This document shows, in pieces, positions 1-11,972 of a stretch of 64,000 nucleotides of DNA; the stretch's first letter is position 1, and each line of letters starts with the position of its first letter. A program made the translations under genes and the position numbers. Source of the DNA: Rotaria socialis (lineage: Eukaryota; Rotifera; Eurotatoria; Philodinida; Philodinidae); contig CAJNYU010002044.1 in assembly GCA_905331475.1 (NCBI GenBank), positions 124,001 to 188,000 of the forward strand, given 5' to 3'. Under the pieces are notes generated by a model. It did no database searches. It was not told where the DNA came from and was given only the letters and a program-made list of their open reading frames with translations.

Positions 1-2754
1 ATATTTTCAGATCATTTTTGTTCTCTAAAGATAAATAGCAGTCGGTAACATACCTATTACTGCTTATAACGTAGTGGTTCAGGTGCTAAAAGAACTACAC
101 TATCGTTGGAATTAATCTAGCTGTTATTTATTTTCATTTTAAGAGAATGATATTTGATAATAGTATGACGTTAGTACTAGCAGTTTTTGGAGTGCCCATA
201 TAATAAGTAGTTGCAATCGTAACAGAGGATTTTATGTATGCTGAAAATAACACATCTTAGTATTCTATACTAGATCAAATACCAAAGTGCTTGTTAAATA
301 TTCCTATACTATACTCATTTGCTTAGTTTCATTCATGTAAATATTCACTAATAACTAGAATTTGTAGAATTGCATCCACTATTGCAGACAATCGTTGGAA
401 TAGAGCTTATGTTAGTAAACTAAAATAATGAGCTTTATTTTGCTCAAGGGTAACTTATTTTTGTGTCAGGTGTTCCTATTAGTAAAACATTGTTGAAGTG
501 CATTATTGCTCCAGTGTGTAGTTTACAAGATAATAGTACAGAATATACTATTACAATAAAAAGAAAGCATTCAATGATAAGAAAAAAACCAGTCAACTAA
601 ATATTTTCAATTTCTTTTCGAAATCTGATTGTTGACATTAGTTAATGAAATGTTTTGTGTTGCTGATATTTCTTAATCAAGATAGATGAATTCAAAAAAT
701 TCTAATCTAATTTGTTGATAATTCTGCTGATGATTTCGTCATTACAAGAATTATAAAAATAGGTACTTTATTTTCGAACTCAGTTGATCCTGGAGTTTTG
801 CGTATTTGAACTGAATCGTATTGCTATCATAATAAACTTTTATTTGTTAATCTTTGATTTCAATGTATTGTAATATGAACAGTTGATTGTTCAAGAACGA
901 GAATACTAGCAAAATAAATATGATTTATAATGATGTCTGCCAATTGCGAACAGCTTCTTCTAAACAATAACGACAAGTGATATTATTATTACAGTTGCTA
1001 TCACAAGACAAAGGTTCATAATTACATCTCTATTGCTTTACTGTCAATATCTACTAAGAATTCAATTAATAATTGGTTGCAGTTATTTATATTTTTTGAA
1101 ATTTGTTTTGAGTGAAATAGCAAGATCATTCAAAAGTAGCAAGAATTACGATAAAAAAATGAACACTTTTCCACTAGTTGTTTTAGTGTCAGTGTTCGTC
1201 ATGACTCTAGAGCGTAAGATGCAGATGTTTGTACTTTTGATTGACTCGATAATATATTCAAGTCGAAACACTTTTCCATCACTCTTCAGCAATATGACTA
1301 TTACCACTTGAATCACTTGTTTTCAAACATAATAAATAGAATGCAGCGTCACATGTACTTTTTATTTGCAAGATTTTATTTTTTTTTCCCATTAGAAGTA
1401 CTTAATTAAATTATTGTACAATCAAGTGTATAAATTAGTCTTTTTAATCAATTAATTTTGATCCAATCATTTTTGAATAAAAATTCTCGCTTATTTCTCT
1501 TGCTGTTTGCCTAGTTTATAACTCCTACTGCAAGAATACTTTCTCGTCTTTTGAAAATTTAGCTATTAATCCACATCACTCTAGAGTTCTTTTAATTAGA
1601 TGCTGCAAAATATTGTCGATAATATCATATCTAATGTTAGTAGTTTATTTTGTTTTTTACTTACGAAAAGTATGTTTAAAGACTTTCATCATCGCCCACT
1701 TAGGAAATATGGTTCTATTCAGAAAATTTGAGAATTATTTTCTGATCGCACACCAATGGAGGATGTACGGACGAAGACACAGTCACAAATCACAGTACAC
1801 CTTCACTTCATCCAATTTTTATTGTAATATTGATATTTTGCGTCTTTTTTTATCATAAACTCAAAGTTGTAACTTACAAAGAAACTATCGTACTGGCAAT
1901 ATATAGCAGTTGGTTGCCTTTGTGATGGTCTTCATCTCTGATATAAAATCGATGTTAGTTGAAAACTATGATAAAAAATCGTTTATCGAAGAAAACGACT
2001 TCATGAAAAAATTTATTCTATTCTTAATTATTGAGATTTTCCAAAATCAGAAATCGATCGAACAAAAATATTTCGTTTGCTTTTTCTTTTCTTTCTATTT
2101 ATAACAAGTGAAAAATATTGATATCAGACTACTTGGCTATAATTACATTCGAATGTGATTCTTGAATTAGAGTTGACTCATAATTCTTTGTTAACAATCA
2201 ATCATACATGTTCTCGTATCGTTTGAGCGCCAGTTTCAGTGTTGGCATCATGATTAATATCTCTACATGCGATTGAAATCTTTTGAGATTTGTGATATAA
2301 ATAGAAGAGAATTCTCTTTTTCATGAAAACACAAACTAGAACCCGAACGGAAAATCTAAATCGATATTTGCATGAAGTAGCGAGTACACTAAATAATGTA
2401 GAATCTAAAAGAAATTAATATTTCGATGCATATAAATACAACATGTACATCTGCTTATGTACGATTCTCTTGCATTTATGTCGAAAAATTGCGATCTTAT
2501 TCAAACGAATTTTGTATAAACCTACTAATTTAATCATAGCATTAGCACTATAATCCCAAGATAGCTCAAATTTGAACAATCAAAGAACACGTAACGTTTT
2601 TATAAATATGGGAGTTCACAGTGGTGCTTTAGAAATAGCAATTTTAAAAATTACAATTAAGGAAGCAATAGTTCATTTTATAGATTAAAATCAATTCTCT
2701 TCATTATTTTAATTAAAGAAGATTTCCGAGTACGTGGAAAAACTTCATTGATGA
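1..2754. other. Gene-poor stretch, nothing supported
   Basis: Open frames here are short, mostly lack an ATG start and show no recognisable protein motif. No repeat array, RNA gene or clear transposon end was seen. It may be intergenic DNA downstream of the decayed transporter on the minus strand. Confidence 0.6.
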
Positions 2755-4020
2755 TTATTTATTTTTATCATCGTTTTCATCATTTGTATAACCTGGATTA
2801 GGATAACTTTCCTCAATTGTTATCACTTGACTTTGTGATCGATGAATTGTTGATATCGTCATCATTTCATATGGTGGTTTTTGTTCTTCGTCCGTAGCTT
2901 GCATATATAATAAGCAATAGATATTCAGATAGAAAATGAAAAGAAAAAGTAATATCAAATACAGGTATCATTAATTTTGGATCAGTATTTTCTGGTTTTA
3001 TAAAATCTAATCAATGCAATGATTCTCGATCAATTCATATAATCAATTATTTTCTTATTCTACCTGTAAAATAGCTAACTACTACACTAACAATCAGCAC
3101 AGTAAAAATTGTTTATAATGGGTACCAAAAATAGCTGATCCCATAAAATCGAGCTAATAGACTTTGCCTACATACAAAAACACAGAACACCACATCAAGC
3201 TTTCTATCTATAATTATTCAAACAACCTTGATAACTTCGTGAATAAGGATTGTTATTGTCGCAGTTTCATTTCATAGTGATGAAAACCTTGTTGAGTTTA
3301 TCGGAGAAGACATACTTCCGTTTAATACTACACAACCATCAATACGTGTTCGTCAAAGAAATGAGCACATTTGATGTCGAAGTACGTGTGAACCCAAAAA
3401 TATCCATATTGGAATTAATACACTTACAATTAAGTCAATAAATAAACCCTAAATGTTTATATTTTTCTTCTGTGCAGTTGAAATTACAGAAAAAAGACTT
3501 CCATTAATGGCATTCAGCTAATTCAAGAAAGAAAAAAATCCAATCATAAAAACAGCGCTTATACGTTCAGCGAAAACACCAAATAAGGAAAAATGTGCTT
3601 GAAGAAGATTTCCAAGCAATGAAATAAGATAAGTTATTTATATGCAAACAATGCCAAACACTAGTGCTAAAGAAAATAATGAGAAAACGAAATGTATAGA
3701 TTTTTTTCTTTTTAAACTAAACCTACACACTTCTTCATCAAGAAACTATCTAATGATTTGATTGGCTGTCCGTTGAGCCACGTTACAAAGAAACTCCTGA
3801 ACGAAAAGTAGCTAAAACCACGATCACGAAATTCACTTTTGGATAAATTTAACCGATTTTCATTGCCGGAAATGCTCTCTATCCATGTGATCTCTATAAA
3901 TTGACTCGTGCAAATCTGCTGCATTCGTGCACTTAATATCACGAATGAATCATATGCAAATGATAGTCGTGAGTACCGCCATTCAAAATGAAGACTTGAC
4001 AGAACAAGCGAGTCCCTCAT
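2755..4020 (-). pseudogene. Decayed SLC5-family sodium:solute symporter
   Basis: Five blocks in transporter order lie along the minus strand. Near 3780-3870 is a segment with ENRLNL and FFVTWL, like the region before 'TFTWLGIYGVNQ' in SMCT-type SLC5 proteins. Near 3555-3630 is LLQAHFSLFGVFA, matching the 'VVQASLSIHGM' helix. Near 3400 is IPIWIFLGSHV. Near 3070-3150 is RFYGISYFWYPL, then a stop, then a hydrophobic segment ending SYFTG. Near 2990 is PENTDPKLMIP, followed by a hydrophilic tail ending GYTNDENDDKNK. The blocks are broken by several stops (at about 3360 and 3115, for example), a phase mismatch near 2900-2960, and an internal loss of roughly 140 residues between the first two blocks. 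No N-terminal half was found. The family assignment is by remembered motifs. A monocarboxylate- or multivitamin-transporter-like member is most likely. Confidence 0.68.
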
Positions 4021-4883
4021 AGATTGCTTCTGTTGGTCTTTCTTTGATCATTACAATTGTATTATGAGATATAGAATTATATACAAGAAGAATTCCAAAA
4101 TCGAAAATACAGAGGCCGATATACAGTCGTGTACCTACCATACAGCTCGATTTAAAGAGTCGAAGGAGACGATTTATGTTGCTTGACGAAATAATTGAAG
4201 ATAATCAATCTCTCACGTAAACTATACCACATAAGATTTATATTTCGTCGATCTATTTCAATAGATAAACATAAATTAAATTATAATCACTTATATTAAT
4301 TCGACTTAGAATCACTATAACACTGTCTAAGTACTATTTATGTAAAAGGTAAAGATAGGTAGCGCAGCTTCTGTCTCAAAATATTTGTTCATGCTGATCA
4401 GTCAACTCGACTAATGTTCCTTCATATTGACATTAGATATGCACCGAGCCCCGAACTATATATCGGAGTTTGTTGCAGACCTAATTGGCATCAATATATT
4501 ATGTCAAAATTAAAACGTCTGTGAAAATCCATTTGTCTGTATTTAGCAGTGAGAAACCAATGAGTTCTTCGTTATTTATACTGAATCGAACAGGATTTCG
4601 ATATCTCTAGCATAATTTATTGTGTTTCTATTATTTTCTTACTTAATACTTCAAAATAAAAAGATGAAGATTTTATGTTTCACATACCTAGCGCATATTT
4701 CAAACACCAATAAACGACATGTATTGACATAGTGCTATGAGTTTTAAGGCAACTGATAAACCACGTGCGACACATATCAAACTTGCAAAGCCAATAAGAA
4801 TATACTGCCGTCCATATACCGCATAGGTACAATAGTTCGGAGCACATTCGGAAAAGTATTTTTTATAAAATACTGTGCATATA
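4021..4883. other. No gene seen
   Basis: AT-rich DNA between the decayed transporter and a transposon fragment. It may include unrecognisable upstream exons of the transporter. I found no convincing block and no repeat. Confidence 0.5.
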
Positions 4884-5251
4884 CAGTTTGGTGCATAATA
4901 ATAAGACCACCGATTTTCAAATTAAGCTAAATAAAATGAGCGATATTTTTTAGTGATTTCACATAGGTTAGTCATAAGAATAGTGATATAAAATTTTCAA
5001 GCGGAGGTCTTTTTATTTTCTTATATATATATAGAACTGCCTCCACTTTTGTGGTGCATAAATATAGGACCACATGATAGGTTAATAATATTAAATGAAT
5101 CATCAGTGGTTTTGAATAAAATTAACAAACAGGATAACACTAATATTTAAGCTATAGCATGCCCAAAGCAATACAACTAACGGAAAGTGAAAGAAAGTCT
5201 ATTTTAGGATTGCACCAAAAAAATTCAAGAATGCATCAGGTTTTATTTTAG
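4884..5251 (+). mobile_element. 5' fragment of a Tc1-like DNA transposon
   Basis: The fragment starts with CAGT directly after a TA dinucleotide, as Tc1/mariner ends do. Two similar direct motifs occur: GTGCATAATAATAAGACCAC at about 4891 and GTGCATAAATATAGGACCAC at about 5054. They lie about 163 bases apart, which is the IR/DR arrangement of transposase-binding sites in many Tc1 elements. At 5159 an ATG opens a frame reading MPKAIQLTESERKSILGLHQ, typical of a Tc1-like transposase N-terminus. It stops after 30 codons and no catalytic DDE part follows. The right end was not found, so this is a truncated, immobile remnant. Confidence 0.75.
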
Positions 5252-6031
5252 TTTGAATCCAAGATTTTATGGATTCTTATGTAAGATCTGTAATTAGATC
5301 TTGGGTATAAGATAATACAGTTATCTTGTACCTAAATTTTCAAGATCTGTTAACATATCTGTACCTTGTATCTTGACCAAAATCTTGCTTACAAGATGTT
5401 TGTCTAGGGTGGTTCTTTCTTTCAGCGGAGTCATTATTGCAACCATATAATATTATGTACGTATAAAAGCATTGAATAGCTTATTTGTATCATGGACAAG
5501 AACACTACTTATGTGCTTTGTATTGCTTATTTTCCAGCAATTATTCATAATGCTTATGTGATTCTAAATTTCGACGTTTTAATTTTTATTTTGTCTTCGA
5601 TTATTATTCGTCTTGTGAATTAGTGCAGATAGTATCTTATTGTATACTCATGTGGATATAATAACCACGTTATTTAAAGAAATAGAAAATGACTTTAGAG
5701 TAATGCAAAAAAAAAGGAAGATTTTATCTGTTTGATACCAGAAGAACATTGTAGCAGTATCGTTAGAAATTGTTAGTCTATTGTTAAGCAATATTATTGT
5801 TCGTGGGAAAAAGAAACAAAAAAAACTATCTCTATACAATAGAGAGCGAAGTTTGAAAGAATCCATTCACAACTATGACTTGAGTAGATAATCGAATCAT
5901 TTTTTTCAATTCATAGTATCGAATTTTTCTGAATTTACTTGGATAAATATTTAAATCTCACACGATTGATAAGAACATGTGATACAATAGATCATGGCTA
6001 GGGGTGGCACTTTATCTTTACTTAACTTTGA
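5252..6031. other. Non-coding, AAGATCT-rich palindromic stretch
   Basis: Between about 5270 and 5400 the words AGATCT, ATCTTG and CAAGAT recur in both orientations, giving several short imperfect palindromes that resemble a decayed inverted-repeat element. It directly abuts the point where the Tc1-like fragment stops, so it may be the insertion that cut it. The rest shows nothing recognisable. Confidence 0.35.
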
Positions 6032-6095
6032 AAAAGTAAAGTAAAGTAAAGTAGTGAACTTTACCCGAAAAGTAAAGTAAAGTAAAGTAAAGTGA
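6032..6095. repeat. AAAGT pentamer microsatellite
   Basis: Two runs of the five-base unit AAAGT/GTAAA, separated by a short interruption containing the inverted word ACTTTAC. Confidence 0.9.
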
Positions 6096-6189
6096 CTTGT
6101 ATTAAGTTAGGCTTATTGTTCATTTTCTAGGCCAGCATCAAGCTCTGATAACGCTGCAGCATACAAAAGTGTTCATCTATGAAAAATGT

Positions 6190-6289
6190 NNNNNNNNNNN
6201 NNNNNNNNNNNNNNNNNNNNNNNNNNNNNNNNNNNNNNNNNNNNNNNNNNNNNNNNNNNNNNNNNNNNNNNNNNNNNNNNNNNNNNNNN
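6190..6289. other. Assembly gap of 100 N
   Basis: Exactly 100 unknown bases, so probably a placeholder of arbitrary size. The right flank is a tandem GGTGCTGAA repeat, which suggests that a minisatellite stopped the assembly. Confidence 0.97.
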
Positions 6290-6361
6290 TGCGGGTGCTG
6301 AAGGTGCCGAAAAGGTGCTGAAGGTGCTGAAGGTGCTGAAAAGGTGCTGAGGTGCTGGGGG
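6290..6361. repeat. GGTGCTGAA minisatellite at the gap edge
   Basis: About seven degenerate copies of a nine-base unit GGTGCTGAA, GC-rich against AT-rich surroundings. The array probably continues into the unknown bases. Confidence 0.85.
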
Positions 6362-6589
6362 TTCCAAACCTGCACTTTCCCCCTTGGTGATACCTCTCTA
6401 GGTCTTAAAAGTTATTTGATTAGATCATCATTGTTAAAAATAAAATTTTGTAGTAATCAAATAGAATATTAAATTAATAAGAACATTGGTTGAGATGATT
6501 ATTTTATTTAGACAACAATTACATAATCATTTTGTTCTTTGTAAAATGTAAAATTGCAATAAAACTTTAAGCATGTACTCAACAAAGTA

Positions 6590-7757
6590 CTACAGAACAA
6601 AATAAGGTGGATAGGCTTCTTGTTGTGGATAAAATTGAACATGATCTGGTGAAGTTGACGGTTTCGTCGAATAGTTCATAAATGTAACTGGTGCTTGATA
6701 ACCAGGTGTGGAGGGATTTACCATACTTTGAGTGCTCGAACGAGTTAAAACACTATTTGGTTGCTCTATCTGCTGTTGTTGCCAACTGTTTGAACTAGTT
6801 TGTTGATCGAGCGAATAACGAAATTGCCATGGTTTTGACGATGATTCTCTTTCGATAATAGTCATACTACAATAATCAACTTTACCAGCAAGTTCAGCAA
6901 GTCTTTCAGGTCTTGGTTGTCCATTCATTAAATGTCGTGTAAGTACTTCAAGACTAGGTGCATGTGCAACAAATAATATAGTACCACCTGTATTTCGATG
7001 TAATTTGATAATTTTTTTCATTGTTTCTTTTGAACGATCATAGTATTGATATTCATTTTCTAATAATCGAAGACTATTCATTTGCGAACTATAATTTGTA
7101 TCAATATTAAAGCCACCATTAATTAATTCATTATCGGACATAAAGTTAATTGGTGATCGAGCATACCAAGATGTACATTCGAATAGACCGAGTTCTAGTC
7201 GTAATGCAACGTGTCCTAAATGATCGAATAGACGAATATCTATTTTTCTTTCGCATCTCATTAAATAAATACTGATGTTTACCTTTCCGACCCATGCCTT
7301 CAAGAATACGATCAGCTGTTTGAATACTACGAAAAGCAGGTGATGAATAACATGCTGTCACCGGTAAATTATATCGTGCAAGAACATTACCAACATTCCA
7401 TGATTGAGCTAAACCTTTTACAGTTAATGGAGTATCAATATCATAGTCTAACCAATTAGCTCGATGTGGTAATGATGGTGGCATATTGGAGTCAAAAGGA
7501 TAATATCGACCACTTTGATCAAATGCTCGTTGTGTCCAACCACCGCCATATGTCACATCCACACGCTCTCCATGACGAATAATTATAAAACGAAGAGGTG
7601 CACTGCCTCCTTCACTACCAGAACCGTATGATGAACTGTAATAACCAGATTCATCGATATCTCCTCCTTCCATATCGTATTTTGATGTTTCACGTTTATT
7701 ACTGTGTCCAAATAAGAGACCTGATGGGTCCAAATATGCATTAATTTTTGCATACAT
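6590..7757 (-). CDS. UBASH3-like histidine phosphatase (PGAM superfamily)
   Basis: Model: exons 7757-7283 and 7215-6590 around a 67-base intron; 366 residues. The catalytic signature RHGERVD has its RHG at residues 61-63. The second half carries the conserved GLFE segment and FVAHAPSLE, whose histidine (about 243) is the second active-site histidine. The order and the 'PLTVKGLAQS' and 'CYSSPAFRSIQTA' stretches match the phosphatase domain of UBASH3/TULA and arthropod ecdysteroid-phosphate phosphatase. The UBA and SH3 domains of vertebrate UBASH3 are absent: residues 1-54 are a Ser/Gly-rich leader, and the last 80 residues are Gln/Ser/Pro-rich with tyrosines. The likely role is dephosphorylation of phosphotyrosine or small phosphate esters in the cytosol. 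An acceptor TTTCCAG lies just before the chosen ATG, so a 5' UTR intron or a trans-spliced leader is possible; a longer start upstream would read through it. Confidence 0.85.
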
Positions 7758-8656
7758 TTTCTTTGTTCTGGAAATGAAAAATCCTAAGAAAAATAGATTT
7801 ACGTGTGTAACTTTTCTCAAAATGATTGCAAGGAAATATTATTTATACAAATAACTTTTCATTTTTTTTAGAAAAGTCTATTGCTATCGCATTATGCATG
7901 GGAAATAATCGAAATGCAGTCACTTGACTATTACCTTCTTTTTCTCTCCTTTCAGATTATTCGTATACAAAATGAAAGAAAATGATGAGCCATGACAACG
8001 ACAAGTAGCCAGGTGGTAGGTATCTTATCTGTCAAAACAGTAATAAGTATATAGATATGTATACAAAAAAAAAATCTATCGAGGACGAATATATAATGGG
8101 TGACTGCTTTTTTTGTATTAGTCGCTCTCTTCTCAATATCATGAATAGGAAAAGAAAAAAAAGAAAAACCGTAAGCATGAAAATCTAATCATCATGAACA
8201 CTGTGAACTTGAATGTTGTTGTCCTTGTTAATCAATCGTGATTCATCTTTGCATTGATGAACAATATTTCCATGATATTCATAATAGTAAACAATACACA
8301 TATTTCTTATCGTTTTCGAAACGATAAAAATAATTTCGCGTAAAAGACAAACACCATATCCTATCATATTCTTTCATCCATCGCCTTTTAATAGATAATA
8401 GTATTGCTGATTAAATTTTTTATAGTGCCTATTTCCAATACAACGGAGATCAATATATGCTATAAAACTTTCAACCAACATAAGACTGGTAGTTTAGACA
8501 CGATGGTTAATGCATATATGTGTCAATATTAATACATTAGCAGTGGAAAAAAACGAATTTTTAACAAGAACAAAAAAAATAATCTAATTAATGGCGAAAT
8601 AATATCTGACAAAGACGAAGACAAAGACAACGAAAATGAAGATGACACATTCATCA
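7758..8656. other. Intergenic, nothing recognised
   Basis: Spacer between two minus-strand genes. It probably holds the 3' UTR of the LIM gene and the 5' region of the phosphatase gene. Only AT-rich DNA and poly-A/poly-T runs were seen. Confidence 0.5.
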
Positions 8657-10554
8657 TCATAAATTGTTCTTCATAGAAGCAATACGTCGTCGACAACATG
8701 CTTGACAAAGTAGGATATCACCTAATGGGTAACAACGACGATCCGGTTCATCATTCAATTGCAAGGAACAATCCTAAGAAAAAAGTTTCAATTTTTAGTT
8801 GTAAATATTTCTATGATGTATTTATATAACGAAAAATTCATACTTGGCATTGATAACATTGAACATGAAATGTTTTGCCCATGGAAATAATTCTCACAGT
8901 TTCATTTGAACCCTAAAATTATACAAAAAAATAATTCTAATCAATATCATAAGCTTTATCTAACATCTTCTGGACAAATCGGATTTGAACATTTATCACA
9001 TCGGGGTCCATACGTCCTAAACATCAACCGATAATGATTTTTATTTTCATTTCAACAAGAATAACTTACATATGATAGTCATGCAAACAAAACAAATTTT
9101 GATTTTTATCCGTTATAAAAGGAATTTCATCTAAACAAATCGAACATTTCGAACATTTAAAACATGTTAAGTGATAGGATTGACCAAGCGCTTGTAAAAT
9201 CTATGTTGAATATAAATAAAAGCTAATTCATTTTAATTTGAACTACTACTCATACTGTATCAGTAATTAAATGGCCACAAGCAATACAATGTTCTAGTGT
9301 TTGATGAAAACCTGTATACTAGAAATATAGAGAAATAAAAAAGAAATAAATTTTTGATTAAAAAACTATTATTTACCAAAAAGTCTTCTTCACAATACAA
9401 TTGGTCTTTAACAAAAAAATGTTTATTTTTTACTGATCGTCCACATAACACACACACAGCACAAAAGCTATGATAGATTTGACCAGCTATATCACATGCA
9501 TCATCAGAATTTGCTACTATTTCGCCGCATTTTCGACAATGACCAATAGAATATTCTCTCTTGATTGGTCCATTCATTGTATCATGTTTATGATGATTAT
9601 TAATCGAAAGTGAATGAAATTGACTTTCGAGTGTGTGAGGATCAGCAATATTATTTCGTTTTACGGTTGATGATATAACAGGAGATCGATACACCATTTG
9701 ATTAGTTGGTTTCGGTGATGCTGATGCATTAAAATCAGAAATAATTACTGAATTTGACTGATGACATACAGGTGAACCTCGTGGTGGAATAACTGGTGGA
9801 TGAAGTGGATAACGTGGTGGTGGTGGTGGAGGTGGTGCCATCGGTTGATCTCGAGATAATGGTTGAGTTAAATAAAGTTGTGTTGTATTAAGATATGTTG
9901 TAGTTGTTTTCATTCCACTTGGTGAGCATTGAGGTAGAACATTTGTCCGATGAATAGTATTACTAGTATCATTTGTTGTTGTTGTTGTTGTTGATGTTAC
10001 TTTTGGCATACGAGCAGGCGGTGGAGGTTTTGTATCTGAACTCCGATGTGGTGAAACAAACGAATAATATCCTTCTAAATAATATATATATATATATATA
10101 TATATAAATATAAGCTAAATATTTAGAAATGTATATTATGGATCTTCATATTACCTGCTGCTGTGGACTGTTGTCTTTGATAATGATTTGATTCATTGGG
10201 TGTTGATGGTAATGAATAGGATATAAATGGTGCTATGGTTGGATTTGGACTACTTTGCTGTTGATGATTTGAATAATAATTAAATGAAGGTGAATGAAGT
10301 GATGATCTAGAGCTTTGACGATTAGCTAAAGCTTTATTAAAAATACTTTCTTCATATGAGGGTGGTGGATGATTTGGTTTTGGTGATGCTTGTGGTGAAG
10401 ATGATAATGATGATTGTATTTTAGGTGATGATGATGATGATGAAGTTTCCCAAAGAACATTTGTTATATCAGGACGTGATGATGGTGAAACAACAGAATA
10501 AAAAGTTTGTTGTTTACCCGGAATAAAATTTCGATTATCGAATGCGTTTGCCAT
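8657..10554 (-). CDS. Ajuba/LIMD1-type protein with three LIM domains
   Basis: Exons: 10554-10155, 10074-9377, 9318-9256, 9200-9070, 9016-8965, 8912-8844, 8773-8657; 509 residues, every junction in phase. The N-terminal 330 residues are low-complexity, Ser/Pro/Asn-rich, with a run of seven prolines (PPPPPPPRYPLHPP) and a PPPSYEE motif that could bind WW domains. Three C-terminal LIM domains follow: the first from CRKCGEIV, the second from CIACGHLI, the third from CDKCSNPICPED. The end, LNDEPDRRCYPL, is characteristic of the Ajuba/LIMD1/WTIP subfamily rather than zyxin. Such proteins act at adhesion sites and in the nucleus as Hippo-pathway (LATS) and mRNA-silencing adaptors. The exon lengths 63-131-52-69 are shared with the zyxin-like gene at 25219-26662. 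The first intron contains a TA microsatellite. Confidence 0.9.
10082..10106. repeat. TA dinucleotide microsatellite in an intron
   Basis: An uninterrupted TA run of about 25 bases within the first intron of the Ajuba-like gene, a few bases from its acceptor site. Confidence 0.9.
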
Positions 10555-11972
10555 TGGGACACTGTTTGTGTTTATGTTTCACCTGATCTCGTATTGAAGA
10601 GAACGTAGAAAATAATTTAGAAAGTGTCTTCTCTTAAATGAATGAACTAGAGCGACATTGGAATGTGTGGAATGTGATTATATATATCATACGTGTTTGT
10701 TCTCCATTCGGATTAGAGCGATATTTTTCTTCCTTCTTCGTTCGCTTTGAACGTTTTCTTTGTTTTTTTCTTTCTCTACGACATCGTCGTTTAATTGCAA
10801 AATGCCACACGAAACGAATCGATATAAAATGAGAGAATAAGACGACAGATTTTTTTTCCTTCTCTTCGCATATACACTCCATAATATCGACATCAAGCTG
10901 TGCGTATACACGTATACATGATCGACTTAAAATTCCAATTCACGCCTTTAACTATTGTAGTAGGGAGAGAGAAAACAAAATGCCAAGCAGATGGATCAGT
11001 CAGGACAAGATTATCTAATATTATGCACATTCATTCGTTTTATTTTGTTCGTAGCTCGAATCATAGTTCTTATTGAACAATTTGTTCCGCGATTGATCAT
11101 GAGAAAAAACATAATGACAAGTGACTTCTGAAATTTCACACGAACAAGACAAAAATTATTTCCCAAGCAGAATTACATAGAAAGAAGAACTCTTTCATAC
11201 TACGTTATTGCTGTTGAAACTCGTTTAGCTATTATCTTTTTGCAAAGAATGCAATAAGTATTTTTGTAATTATATTATATAATTAGTACTTTTGACTGCT
11301 ATCAAAGCAAGGTATGATTATGTTACTTAATATCAAATTCGATTCTTTTTAACATTGATAAAAAGTAAAGCAGTATTGATGTCGAATGACTATTAATCAA
11401 AAGTTCAATTGACATTTTTTTGACATATGAACATCTGAAGAAAACGAATTCTTTGTCAAAATGATCAATCGAACAAATAAAAACAAATAAATATTGCAGA
11501 AACTCAATTGTTTATTCATTGTGACGATGATGTCACTCCTAGAAACAGTTTGGCTCGTACAGAAGAGAAAATATAAATGAAATATTGTTTATTTGATCAT
11601 ATTTTCATAGCCATTCAAATCAAATGTATGTACATGCTATTTTCCAGACAGAACAACCTCTCTCATGTTCGTTACATTATCCTTGATTGAATGAAGATAC
11701 AACGAAACATTGTGAATTATGACATGAATGGCCATGTGCTATATGATTTAGTGATTACTCATCTCAAACATATTTTATTTTTGATGATAATAGATTAAAA
11801 ATCCAATTAATATTGACAGCTGGTTGTTTTAGATTTCTCTAATGCAACAAAAAGTTTAATCTCTGTTTTTTTCACATAACACGAGTTATTTATAATACTG
11901 AAAATGTCTTTCTTTAATTTTATGTCGAAATGTCCTTCTCTAATTAAATAGTTCGCATGAAATCGGTATTTA
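10555..11972. other. Intergenic, nothing recognised
   Basis: Open frames near 10634-10911 on both strands overlap each other, are rich in Arg/Lys or Phe and have no family motif, so I treat them as chance. Otherwise AT-rich spacer, presumably the upstream region of the LIM gene and the 3' UTR of the filament gene. Confidence 0.5.

Noticed and set aside
1033-2104. Three plus-strand frames of 64-92 codons near the window start
   Set aside because: They begin at non-ATG or arbitrary codons, are rich in Phe/Ile/Leu from AT bias, and match no family.
10634-10911. Overlapping frames on both strands in the Ajuba upstream region
   Set aside because: They are mutually antisense, lysine/arginine- or phenylalanine-rich by composition, with no motif.
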